Of a stretch of 10,755 nt of DNA, positions 1 through 7,091 are shown piece after piece; within the stretch, counting starts at the first letter, position 1; the number at the start of each line of letters is the position of its first letter. Origin of the DNA: an uncultured Eubacteriales bacterium (GTDB lineage Bacteria; Bacillota; Clostridia; Oscillospirales; CAG-272); the NCBI GenBank assembly GCA_900554225.1, contig USGH01000074.1, forward strand, positions 1 through 10,755, written 5' to 3'. Below the pieces are notes generated by a model. That model made no database searches and had not been told where the DNA came from. It worked only from the letters and a program-made list of their open reading frames with translations. A program made the position numbers and the translations under genes.

Positions 1-2
1 GC

Positions 3-638
3 GAGATCATGCAGTCCGGGATTCTGGGAGATGTGTATGAAATCCGCAATACGGTGAACAGTTACCAGCGGCGCGACGACTGGCAGGCGGTCATCGAATG
101 CGGCGGCGGACAGCTCAACAACTGGGGACCGCACATCATCGACCACTCCCTCCGTTTCTGCGGCGGCGATTACGTGAAGCTCTACTCCACCCTGAAGCAT
201 GTAGCGGCGGCAGGCGACTGCGAGGATCACATCAAGATCGTATTCACCGGTGTAAACGGCAGGATCGTCGATATGGAGATCTCCGGCGGCGTAGCACTTC
301 CGACTCCGGAGTACCTGATCTACGGCTCCAAGGGCGCGATGGTTTCCGAGGGCGGCAAGTTCCATCTGCGGTATCTCGATCCCGCCGTCCGGCTCTCCCC
401 GGTTGTCGCGGATCCCGAAACGCCGGGTTCCGGAAAGGGCTTTGGCAACAAGGAGCCGCTGACCTGGGTCGAAAAGGATGTTCCGATCGAGGGAGACGGC
501 ACCCCGCGGATCTGGGACGCGCTCTATGAATCGATCCGCAACGGCAAGAAATACCCCATCGGACTCGACCAGGCGACCAAGGTCATCGAGGTCATCGAAA
601 AGGTCAAGGAAGGCACCATCTTCCAGAACCATCTGTAA
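3..638 (+). CDS. Gfo/Idh/MocA family oxidoreductase, C-terminal part (5' end outside window)
   Basis: The reading frame is open from the left edge, so this is the last 211 codons of a longer gene; the NAD(P)-binding Rossmann half lies upstream. Visible are the family's junction pattern 'SGILGDVYEI' and the segment GPHIIDHSLRFCGG, which fits the G-x-H-x-x-D motif holding the catalytic His and Asp of Gfo/Idh/MocA enzymes. The end, with 'YPIGLDQATKVIEVIEKV', matches the family's usual C-terminal helix where substrate-binding contacts end. Members oxidise or reduce sugars and polyols (glucose-fructose oxidoreductase, inositol dehydrogenase and relatives) with NAD(P); the substrate here cannot be read. 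The next gene is a sugar isomerase/epimerase 147 bp downstream on the same strand, a common pairing in polyol and inositol-type catabolism. The internal ATG at 9 is not a likely true start because family sequence continues before it. Confidence 0.9.
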   Translation, partial: EIMQSGILGDVYEIRNTVNSYQRRDDWQAVIECGGGQLNNWGPHIIDHSLRFCGGDYVKLYSTLKHVAAAGDCEDHIKIVFTGVNGRIVDMEISGGVALPTPEYLIYGSKGAMVSEGGKFHLRYLDPAVRLSPVVADPETPGSGKGFGNKEPLTWVEKDVPIEGDGTPRIWDALYESIRNGKKYPIGLDQATKVIEVIEKVKEGTIFQNHL

Positions 639-785
639 AAAATCCGCTGCTTTCCGGTTGTTTTGCGCCAAAAGCCATCCATTTGAGCATTCCGGCGCAA
701 AAAAGATGGATGCAGCACATCCTTAGAAAATACCATTTCCAAACGGAACAATCCCGTATCACGGTACGAAAAGAGGTAGTTTACA
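639..785. other. Intergenic leader with inverted repeats between the oxidoreductase and isomerase genes
   Basis: This 147-bp gap holds a 9-bp inverted repeat (661-669 with 694-702, TTTTGCGCC/GGCGCAAAA) and a small hairpin (708-712 with 718-722, GGATG/CATCC). CATCCAT in the loop of the first (676-682) is also complementary to ATGGATG at 706-712. No T-run follows either stem, so neither is a standard intrinsic terminator, and I see no convincing sigma-A promoter. Read-through from the oxidoreductase is the simplest reading, perhaps with mRNA processing or attenuation. Confidence 0.35.
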
Positions 786-1544
786 ATGAAAATCGGCGCA
801 CAGCTTTATACGGCACACGATCTGACAAAGACCCTCGAGGGCTTCTCCGAAACCTTAAAAAGAGTCGCGGACATCGGCTACACCACCGTTCAGGTATCCG
901 GCACCTGCGCATACGAACCGGAATGGCTCGCAGAAGAGCTGAAGAAAAACGGTCTGACCTGCGGCATCACCCACACACCCTTCGACAGAATGGTCTCCGA
1001 CACGGACAAGGTCATCGCGGAGCACACCACCTTCGGCTGCGATTACATCGGTATCGGCGGCTTCTTCGGCGGTGTGGAGGGTATGCCCAAATTCATCGCG
1101 GACGCCACCCCCGTTGCGGAAAAGATGAAGGCTGCCGGGAAGATGTTCATGTACCACAACCATGCGTGGGAATACGAAAACAAATGCTCGGACGGCAGAA
1201 CCGTGATGGAAAATCTCTCCGATGCGTTCCCGGCAGATCTCATGGGCTTCACGCTCGATGTGTACTGGTGCAAGTTCGGCGGCTACGATCCCCTCTCCGA
1301 GATCAAGCGGCTCTCCGGCAGACTTCCCTGCGTCCATCTGAAGGATATGCTCCTTGAGAACGGCGAAAAGAAGATGGCATGGGTCGGCGGCGGCAACACC
1401 ATGGACTTTGAAGCGATCTGCAATGCCTTTATCGAAGCGGGCAGCAAGTATGCCTATGTCGAACAGGACGACTGCTACGGTGAGGATCCGCTCGTCTGCC
1501 TGAAGCGCAGCTACGACTATCTCCACTCCCTCGGTCTGCACTGA
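786..1544 (+). CDS. Sugar phosphate isomerase/epimerase (xylose-isomerase-like TIM barrel)
   Basis: A complete 252-residue protein, within the usual 250-290 residue range of this AP-endonuclease-2-like TIM-barrel family. It begins 'MKIGAQLYT', the typical first beta strand. The metal ligands can be placed: NHxxE at residues 125-129 (Glu129), Asp158 in 'FTLDVYW', His184 in 'VHLKD' and Glu226 in 'YVEQD'. These enzymes use a divalent metal to isomerise or epimerise ketoses, inosose or related sugars (IolI, IolE, tagatose/psicose epimerase relatives); the actual substrate is not determined. The start is supported by AGAGG at 772-776, nine bases before the ATG. It follows an oxidoreductase of the Gfo/Idh/MocA type, so the two probably act in one sugar or polyol pathway in the cytoplasm. 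A strong terminator follows 15 bp after the stop. A 228-codon open frame on the opposite strand is a shadow. Confidence 0.9.
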   Translation: MKIGAQLYTAHDLTKTLEGFSETLKRVADIGYTTVQVSGTCAYEPEWLAEELKKNGLTCGITHTPFDRMVSDTDKVIAEHTTFGCDYIGIGGFFGGVEGMPKFIADATPVAEKMKAAGKMFMYHNHAWEYENKCSDGRTVMENLSDAFPADLMGFTLDVYWCKFGGYDPLSEIKRLSGRLPCVHLKDMLLENGEKKMAWVGGGNTMDFEAICNAFIEAGSKYAYVEQDDCYGEDPLVCLKRSYDYLHSLGLH

Positions 1545-1550
1545 TCCGCA

Positions 1551-1598
1551 AAAAAACGCTCCCTGTATCGTTTTCCGGTACAGGGAGTTTTGTTTTTT
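1551..1598. terminator. Bidirectional intrinsic terminator between convergent genes
   Basis: CTCCCTGTA (1559-1567) pairs with TACAGGGAG (1579-1587); the stem can extend by CG/CG and one wobble pair to a five-base loop at 1571-1575. On the plus strand it is followed by TTTTGTTTTTT. On the minus strand the A-run at 1550-1556 becomes a T-run. It therefore can end both the isomerase transcript and the convergent aldo/keto reductase transcript, whose stop is at 1605. Confidence 0.93.
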
Positions 1599-1604
1599 CG
1601 ATTT

Positions 1605-2741
1605 TTACCGCATTTCCCGGTCTGCCTCAGCGAGCTTTTCGATGATGGAGAGATGCTGCGGACAGATATTCTCACACTGTCCGCACCCGACGCATCTGTC
1701 CGCGCCGCACTCCTTCTCGATCAGCTGCTTGTACGCGCCGCTGCCCTGCATGGAGCCATGTCCGTACAGGCTCAGGTCGTTCCAGATCGCGAAAATACGC
1801 GGGATGTCCACGCCGTTCGGACATGGCATACAGTACCGACAGCCCGTGCAGCCGATCTTGGTCCGACTGTTGTACGCGTCGCGCACCTTGTCGATGAGAC
1901 ATAGCTCCTCCTCTGTCATGTCGCCGACCTTGCACCGTTCGAAAATGTCGATGTTCTCCGCCGTCATCTCGGGATTCGTCATGCCGGAGAGGACCGTGGC
2001 GACCTCGGAAAAATTGCACAGCCAGCGGAACGCCCATTCCACGGGAGAGCGCTTGACGGGGAATGCGTCGTAGAGCGCCTGTACGTTGTCCGGTGCCTTG
2101 GCAAGCTTGCCGCCGAGCAGTCCCTCCATTACGACAACGGGCACACCCCGTTCTCCCGCCAGCTTTACACCGCGCAGTCCCGCCTGATTCTCCACATCCA
2201 TGTAGTTGAACTGGAGCTGGCACATATCCCAGTCGTAGGAGGTCAGGATCTTTTCAAACACCTCATAACGGTCATGGAACGAGAAGCAGGCGTAGCGGAT
2301 CCTGCCGGACGCCTTGGCGCGGTCTAAGAAATCGCACACGCCGAGAGACTCCATCTTCTTCCACGAATCGCCGTTGAGGGAATGGATGAGGTAGAAATCG
2401 ATGTGATCCGTCTCCAGATTCCGGCATTGCTCGTCGAGGAGGCGATCCATATCCTCCGGCACATTGCACGCCCACGTCGGCAGCTTTGTCGCGAGGTATA
2501 CCTTGTCGCGATACCCGTCGCGCAGCGCGTGTGCCACCGCCATTTCGTTCTTCTGACCGGAATACACATACGCCGTGTCGATGTAGTTTACGCCGTGGTC
2601 GATGGCGTAACGGATGGACGGTGTGGAGATCGATTCGTCCACAAACTCGCCGTCGTCCGTTTTCCGCATCGGGAAGCGCATACAGCCATACCCGAGCGCG
2701 GACACCGTGATCCCCAGCTTTTCGATCTTTCGCATTTGCAT
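1605..2741 (-). CDS. Aldo/keto reductase with C-terminal 2x[4Fe-4S] ferredoxin domain
   Basis: A 378-residue two-domain oxidoreductase. Residues 1-285 form the AKR TIM barrel, with the catalytic tetrad Asp55 and Tyr60 (DTAYVY), Lys86 (ATKLP) and His120 (DFYLIHSL). The C-terminal domain has two cysteine sets: C298, C301, C304, C307 and C350, C353, C356, C360. The latter, CxxCxxCxxxCP, is typical of ferredoxins. This architecture is common in anaerobic Firmicutes and is annotated as 'aldo/keto reductase with 4Fe-4S domain'; its physiological substrate is usually unknown. The first ATG at 2741 is preferred over the second at 2735 because GAGGA lies eight bases upstream. It has its own promoter at 2780-2809 and shares the terminator at 1551-1598 with the isomerase, so it is a single-gene unit. 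The link to the sugar genes is only positional. Confidence 0.93.
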   Translation of the reverse strand: MQMRKIEKLGITVSALGYGCMRFPMRKTDDGEFVDESISTPSIRYAIDHGVNYIDTAYVYSGQKNEMAVAHALRDGYRDKVYLATKLPTWACNVPEDMDRLLDEQCRNLETDHIDFYLIHSLNGDSWKKMESLGVCDFLDRAKASGRIRYACFSFHDRYEVFEKILTSYDWDMCQLQFNYMDVENQAGLRGVKLAGERGVPVVVMEGLLGGKLAKAPDNVQALYDAFPVKRSPVEWAFRWLCNFSEVATVLSGMTNPEMTAENIDIFERCKVGDMTEEELCLIDKVRDAYNSRTKIGCTGCRYCMPCPNGVDIPRIFAIWNDLSLYGHGSMQGSGAYKQLIEKECGADRCVGCGQCENICPQHLSIIEKLAEADREMR

Positions 2742-2779
2742 CTGTCGTATCCTCGCATTCTTTGGTGGATTTTTGTTCT

Positions 2780-2809
2780 ATTGTACCGCATATCGGCGTG
2801 TTTTGTCAA
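2780..2809 (-). promoter_or_regulatory. Sigma-A-type promoter of the aldo/keto reductase
   Basis: Read on the minus strand: -35 TTGACA (2804-2809, perfect), 18-bp spacer, -10 TACAAT (2780-2785, one mismatch to TATAAT). Transcription would start near 2773, leaving a leader of about 30 bases before the ATG at 2741. AT-rich DNA at about 2821-2855 lies upstream. Confidence 0.85.
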
Positions 2810-3068
2810 GAGTCAGACGCATATTTTCTTCATTCTTTACATTTTTTTTAATAATCCTCTCACTGCCGTCCTTGTGGTGCATTTTTCCTGTATGTGCGCG
2901 GAAAAGCGGGAACTTTTCGGCACGTCAAACGTCTTATGGTATATACGATACAATAGAAGGAGGCTCTGGGGCATACGCGTTTTTTGTGTCAAAAGACCTG
3001 CCTGTACTTTTCGCGCAAACGACCTGCAATCAGAGTCTTTCCCAATGCCTTGCCGGCGTGTATACGCC

Positions 3069-3076
3069 AAAGGAGG
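3069..3076 (+). promoter_or_regulatory. Ribosome binding site selecting a GTG start
   Basis: AAAGGAGG lies seven bases before the GTG at 3084. An in-frame ATG at 3093 would be sixteen bases away, so the GTG is the likely start of the large PASTA/Big_3 protein. Confidence 0.85.
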
Positions 3077-3083
3077 ATAGAAA

Positions 3084-6000
3084 GTGACCGATATGACATC
3101 CCGTACTCTGCCGGAGGGTACGATTCTGAGCGGCAGATACCTGCTTGGTGCGGTGCGAAAATCGTCCGACGCGGGAATCGCCTATACTGCCTTTGACCGG
3201 AAGCTGCGGATCCCGGCGGAGGTTTACGAATATTATCCGACCGACTGTGCCCTCCGGCAGCAAAACGGCGGGATCGCGGCAAAGCCCGGTATGGAAACGG
3301 TCTACCGCGACAAATGCAGACGACTGCGGGACAAGGGCAATCTCTGTCTCCACCAGCCGGAATCCGATGTGTACGACGTGCTGTCCATCAACGGCACCCT
3401 GTACTTCATCCATGCCGTCTCCTCGGAAAAAGCAGCGGATTTCTATGCCTATGGCGCGGAGACCGAAGAAAATCCGGCTGCATCCACTCCAGCTGCCAAC
3501 CCGCATGACGCAGCATCCGAGCTGCCCGCGGAACCGGAGGACGACGAAAAGACCCGCACCGTGCGCGGACTGTTTCTGCACACCGATCCGGCAGACGATT
3601 CCCCCGCCACAGCCGAACCGCATGACGTGCCGCTCCCTCCGTATTCTGCCGCCGCACCGGACGCACCGGAAGACGCACCGACAGAAGCGGACACGTTCTC
3701 GCCAAGAGAGGATACAGCTCCTGCCGCGAACACCGTGGAGATCCCCGTTCGTGCAGCGGACAAACCGAACGCGGGAAAAGGCGCAGCCCCCCAGCTCTCC
3801 CCGGAGGACTCAGTCGCCGTGCTGCTCCGGGACAAGGGCGCATCGCAGAAAAAATCTGCCGGAGGTACCAAAGCGGCAGCCGCGCCAAAGACAGCAAAGC
3901 GGCACGAGACGGCAACGAAAGAAACCGTCCCCGCGCAGGAAATCGATCCGGGGGAAGCGGAAGAAGAGGCGGCGGAATCGTCCGGCACGAATCTGAAGCT
4001 GCTGTTTGCCATTTTGGTCGGCGGCATTCTGCTGCTTCTGCTCTGCTGCACGATCTTTCTCGTATCTCTCTCCCGGATCACAGGCGGCAATACGCACAAC
4101 GGTTCTGTGCTGGGCGTACCGCTTTCGGAGGTGGCAGACGTTACCGATGCCGCTGTCCGTGTGGTGGGACGCACCTTTGATCAGAATTACGCAGCCGGGA
4201 TGATCGTGGGCGAAACGGCAAACGGGAACGGGATCGATGTAACCGTCAACGGCGAGATCCCGACCTATGCGGTGCCGGATTTTGTCGGCATGACCGAAAG
4301 CGGCGCGCAAGCCCTCTTTGCCAAAACGAGATACCAGAACTGCACCGGCTTCGTGGCAGGCAATCTGCAATGCACCTATGTCGATACCACCGCATATCCG
4401 GATGGGATGGTTTTCGAGCAGTCTCCCGCCGCGGGTACGGAACGGAGCATGGCGGATATATCCCTGCAAATCGCACGCAACAGTAAAAAATCGGACAAAG
4501 CCGCCGCCGTCCCCGCCCTCATCGGAAAGCCGTACAGCCGGACAAGCGGAGATTTTGCCTGCCTCATCACCGATCGGGTCTATTCGGATACCGCCGCAGC
4601 CGGTGAGATCGTCGCACAGTATCCGGCAGCCGGAGAAAGGCTCGCGGGCGGTGTATGCTACGTGGTCGTCAGTCTGGGCGCGGAGAAAACCTCTGTGCCG
4701 GACGTCACCTACATGACGCTGTCCGAGGCGGAAAACGCACTGTACGAAAAGGGGCTGTCGTTCACGGTTCGCTATGAGCTGCACAGCGGGGTCGCCGAGG
4801 GACTGGTCGCCATCCAGACACCTGCTGCCGGATCGACTGCCGATTACGGGGACACGGTCGCTCTGTCCGTCAGCGGAGACGGGGAATGGACCGCCGGAGC
4901 AACCTTCCGTACCGCCGCCACCGCCTTCACACTCGCTCCCGGAGAACAGGTCAAACCGGAATGGGAGGGCATATCCGGAGACGGTGCCATCACGTTCCGT
5001 TCGAGCGATCCGCACACCGTTGCGATCTCCGATACAGGCGAGGTCATGGCTCTCCGCAGCGGACATGCCGTCGTCACCGCCTCCTATGGCGGATCCACCA
5101 CCGCACTGCCGTTTACCGTGACCTATCCCGACCGTGAGCTGCTCCAGACGGAGGTGATGTGCGGAGAAAAGCTCTCTCTCATCGGATTGGTAGAGGGCGG
5201 CACATATGTATGGTCCGTGCGTGCGGGAGATGCCGCGCTGACGGGAGACAATCTCGTCGGCAACACGCCCGGGGAATGTGTGGTAAGCGGTGAAAATGCG
5301 GACGACACGGTCCTTATCCGGATCACGCTGACGGAGGCGGAGAAGGATAAAGCGTATGTGACGATCCCCAAGAAGTCGATCACGACCGAAGCGGACACAA
5401 AAAAGCTTCTCACCGACAAAGGACTGACTTGCAGCATTGAGACGGAATACAGCCATACCATCGCCAAAGGACGCGTTGCGAAGATCCGCTATACCGGATA
5501 CAGCGACGCGGACAGCTACCACTTCACGGAGGGCTCCCGCGTCACGCTCATCGTCAGTCTCGGGGAACCGTCCGTCACCTCCATCCGCATCGATCAGAAG
5601 CCTGCCAAGCTGACCTACAGTGTCGGCGACAAGCTCAATGTATCCGGGATGATCGTCACGGCGACCTACGCAGACGGCACGGAACAGGCACTTTCCAACG
5701 GATACACGACGGAATATGATTTTTCCAGGGCGGGACGGCAGACGGTCGCGATCTCCTATGCGGGCAGAAAAGCGTCGTTTGCGGTAGAGGTTGTCGATAC
5801 CACCGCGCAAAAAGCGACGATCAAGACCCTGCCGCAAAAAACGACCTACGCGCCCTGCGATACCCTCGATACCACCGGACTGTCCGTGGAAGTGACCTAC
5901 GGCAACGGTACGAAAAAGGTATTCCAGAGCGGCTTCACGGTCAAAGCGGATCTTTCAAAGGTCGGCAATGTGACGGTACAGGTGACGGTGGAGGGACTTT

Positions 6001-7091
6001 CCGTTTCATACACCGTCAAGGTGGAGGAAAAGAAGGTTCGTTCTCTCGATCTCGTCAAGCTGCCGGACAAAACGGATTATGTGGTCGGCGAATCGCTCAA
6101 CACCACGGGTATGCAGCTGCGCGCCAATTACACGGACGGCACCACCACCACGATCACCTCCGGTTGGTCTGCCGCGTGTGATCTCACCAAAGCAGGCGCA
6201 TCCACGGTGACGGTTACCTACGGCGGCAAAACGGTCACATTCGCGGTGACGGTCCGGGCGCAGGAAGTCGAGGCCACGAAAGAGGTCACGCTCCGTTCGC
6301 TGTCTATACTGACCATGCCGCAGAAAACGGAATACACCATCGGCGATAGCTTTGACCCGACCGGTCTGGTGCTTCTTGCGACCTATTCCGACGGCACCAC
6401 AAAAAAGATCACGGACGGATATGCCGCGTCGTATGATTTTCGCACGGTCGGTCCCACTACGGTATGCTTCCAATATGAACAAAAGAGCGTGGAAATCGAT
6501 GTAACGGTACGTGCCGCAGGAACCAGACTGCGCTTATCCGACGAAGCTCTCTCTGTCGCGGTCGGAAAAACCACGGAGCTGACCATCGACCTCTCCACCG
6601 TCCATGGGGAGGTGCAGTATACCGTGGCGGGTGCGGATCTGGTGGACATTGCACAGACGAACAACAGTCTGAAAATCACAGGCCTCCACCCCGGCAGATG
6701 TGTGCTGACCTTTACCTTCGGCGCGGACCCAGCGGACTGCACCATCACGGTGACGGACGATCCCCAACGCGAAAATAGAATCGGCACACTCTCCTACAGC
6801 ACACCGATCATCAACCAGACCGCCATCTCCTTCATGCCGACACTCGTATTCACTAACACAGAAAAGACGGATGCCGCCCTCTCCTTTACCGCAACGATCC
6901 GATTTGACCAAGGCAGCCTTTCCTGTGCGGATATCGGTTCCTCCGTGTCCGGTGTGACCGCTTCCTTCGACGGAGAGGATACCGTAACGATCACCGGGAA
7001 CATCACGGTTCCGGCAGAAGGCTCACTGACCATCGCGTACATCCTCTTTCTCGGCACGGATACGGAGGCGTTCTCGGTCACGGTTTCGTAA
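3084..7091 (+). CDS. Half-pseudokinase - PASTA - Ig-like (Big_3) single-pass membrane protein
   Basis: A 1335-residue protein. Residues 11-122 resemble the N-lobe of clostridial Hanks-type kinases: 'EGTILSGRYLLG', 'GIAYTAFD', 'EVYEYYP' (for VAIKEYFP), a helix-C-like stretch at 71-85 and 'VYDVLSINGTLYFIH' for beta4-beta5. The catalytic Lys is Tyr48, and no C-lobe (HRD, DFG) follows. Residues 126-300 are an Ala/Pro/Glu-rich disordered linker. Residues 304-328 are a transmembrane helix, giving N-in, C-out topology. Outside lie three PASTA units (396-597), a Big_2-like domain (604-680), another beta region (682-755), a diverged fourth PASTA (757-827), four Big_3 repeats (829-1143), an Ig-like domain (1146-1224) and an unassigned end domain (1232-1335). 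PASTA domains bind muropeptide or lipid II in PrkC/Stk kinases, so a cell-wall sensing or scaffold role is inferred. No LPXTG motif and no partner phosphatase gene are visible. Confidence 0.88.
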   Translation: MTDMTSRTLPEGTILSGRYLLGAVRKSSDAGIAYTAFDRKLRIPAEVYEYYPTDCALRQQNGGIAAKPGMETVYRDKCRRLRDKGNLCLHQPESDVYDVLSINGTLYFIHAVSSEKAADFYAYGAETEENPAASTPAANPHDAASELPAEPEDDEKTRTVRGLFLHTDPADDSPATAEPHDVPLPPYSAAAPDAPEDAPTEADTFSPREDTAPAANTVEIPVRAADKPNAGKGAAPQLSPEDSVAVLLRDKGASQKKSAGGTKAAAAPKTAKRHETATKETVPAQEIDPGEAEEEAAESSGTNLKLLFAILVGGILLLLLCCTIFLVSLSRITGGNTHNGSVLGVPLSEVADVTDAAVRVVGRTFDQNYAAGMIVGETANGNGIDVTVNGEIPTYAVPDFVGMTESGAQALFAKTRYQNCTGFVAGNLQCTYVDTTAYPDGMVFEQSPAAGTERSMADISLQIARNSKKSDKAAAVPALIGKPYSRTSGDFACLITDRVYSDTAAAGEIVAQYPAAGERLAGGVCYVVVSLGAEKTSVPDVTYMTLSEAENALYEKGLSFTVRYELHSGVAEGLVAIQTPAAGSTADYGDTVALSVSGDGEWTAGATFRTAATAFTLAPGEQVKPEWEGISGDGAITFRSSDPHTVAISDTGEVMALRSGHAVVTASYGGSTTALPFTVTYPDRELLQTEVMCGEKLSLIGLVEGGTYVWSVRAGDAALTGDNLVGNTPGECVVSGENADDTVLIRITLTEAEKDKAYVTIPKKSITTEADTKKLLTDKGLTCSIETEYSHTIAKGRVAKIRYTGYSDADSYHFTEGSRVTLIVSLGEPSVTSIRIDQKPAKLTYSVGDKLNVSGMIVTATYADGTEQALSNGYTTEYDFSRAGRQTVAISYAGRKASFAVEVVDTTAQKATIKTLPQKTTYAPCDTLDTTGLSVEVTYGNGTKKVFQSGFTVKADLSKVGNVTVQVTVEGLSVSYTVKVEEKKVRSLDLVKLPDKTDYVVGESLNTTGMQLRANYTDGTTTTITSGWSAACDLTKAGASTVTVTYGGKTVTFAVTVRAQEVEATKEVTLRSLSILTMPQKTEYTIGDSFDPTGLVLLATYSDGTTKKITDGYAASYDFRTVGPTTVCFQYEQKSVEIDVTVRAAGTRLRLSDEALSVAVGKTTELTIDLSTVHGEVQYTVAGADLVDIAQTNNSLKITGLHPGRCVLTFTFGADPADCTITVTDDPQRENRIGTLSYSTPIINQTAISFMPTLVFTNTEKTDAALSFTATIRFDQGSLSCADIGSSVSGVTASFDGEDTVTITGNITVPAEGSLTIAYILFLGTDTEAFSVTVS
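3114..3449 (+). other. Kinase N-lobe-like domain lacking catalytic residues
   Basis: Encodes residues 11-122 of the large protein. The order GT-x-L-x-x-RY, glycine-loop region, Y-x-A-x-D, VAIKEYFP-like strand, helix C, and 'NGTLYFIH' before the hinge follows clostridial Ser/Thr kinases strand by strand. Differences are decisive: only the last loop glycine (Gly31) remains, the ATP-anchoring lysine is Tyr48 (TAC at 3225-3227), and the helix-C Glu position reads Lys77. The domain ends at the hinge, and linker sequence follows. Catalysis is therefore not expected; a protein-binding role is possible. Confidence 0.7.
3993..4067 (+). other. Transmembrane helix of the PASTA protein
   Basis: Residues 304-328 are an unbroken hydrophobic stretch rich in Leu and Ile, preceded by a Glu-rich linker plus one Lys (305) and followed by Arg331. 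It separates the cytoplasmic kinase-like part from the extracellular domains. There is no signal peptide at the N terminus. Confidence 0.92.
4269..4874 (+). repeat. Three PASTA domains in tandem
   Basis: Residues about 396-466, 475-533 and 537-597. Each begins with a VP-x-(L/F/V) type strand (AVPDFVGM, AVPALIGK, SVPDVTYM), has a helix region, then a Q-x-P-A-A-G or Q-Y-P-A-A-G turn and an ending strand such as VVVSLG or VALSVSG. A fourth, more diverged unit is encoded at 5352-5564, separated from these by Ig-like sequence. Confidence 0.85.
5568..6512 (+). repeat. Four tandem Big_3 (bacterial Ig-like group 3) repeats
   Basis: Residues about 829-896, 909-980, 984-1058 and 1068-1143, each roughly 70 residues with linkers. 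Shared pattern: a strand ending near 'LPQKTTY' or 'MPQKTEY', then (V/I)GD/E-x-x-(D/N)-x-(T/S)G(L/M), then 'TY-x-DGT', a G(Y/F/W) turn, D(F/L) before '(A/V)G', and an ending strand 'FAVTV'-like. In these surface proteins the domains act as spacers or adhesion modules. Confidence 0.88.

Larger units (their letters stand above)
2742..3083. other. 342-bp divergent intergenic region
   Basis: Holds the reductase promoter on the minus strand, an AT-rich stretch with a T-run (about 2821-2855), and the leader of the large PASTA gene. For the plus strand the best -10-like element is TACAAT at 2949-2954, without a good -35. A GAAGGAGG at 2956-2963 is not followed by a start codon at usable distance. A 33-codon frame from GTG 2986 to TGA 3087 overlaps the start of the next gene, but has no placed ribosome binding site and no recognisable product. 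No terminator, RNA gene or riboswitch was recognised. Confidence 0.55.

Noticed and set aside
855..1541. 228-codon open frame on the minus strand over the isomerase
   Set aside because: Shadow of the TIM-barrel gene, whose catalytic motifs read clearly on the plus strand.
2382..3080. 232-codon plus-strand frame crossing from the aldo/keto reductase into the intergenic region
   Set aside because: Begins antisense inside the reductase, runs through the AT-rich promoter region, and has no domain pattern or placed ribosome binding site.
2986..3087. 33-codon leader frame (GTG start) ending with an overlap of the PASTA gene start
   Set aside because: The overlap is suggestive of translational coupling, but the only GGAGG upstream is over 20 bases away and the peptide has no recognisable feature.
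3810..5837. 675-codon open frame on the minus strand inside the PASTA gene
   Set aside because: It lies fully antisense to well-supported PASTA and Ig-like sequence, its translation is Arg/Gly/Asp-rich without recognisable domains, and GC-rich codon use readily keeps this frame open.
5568..6512. Possible DNA-level tandem repeat or recombination array
   Set aside because: The repeats are clear in protein but diverged in DNA, with no long identical stretches by eye, so recent duplication is not supported.
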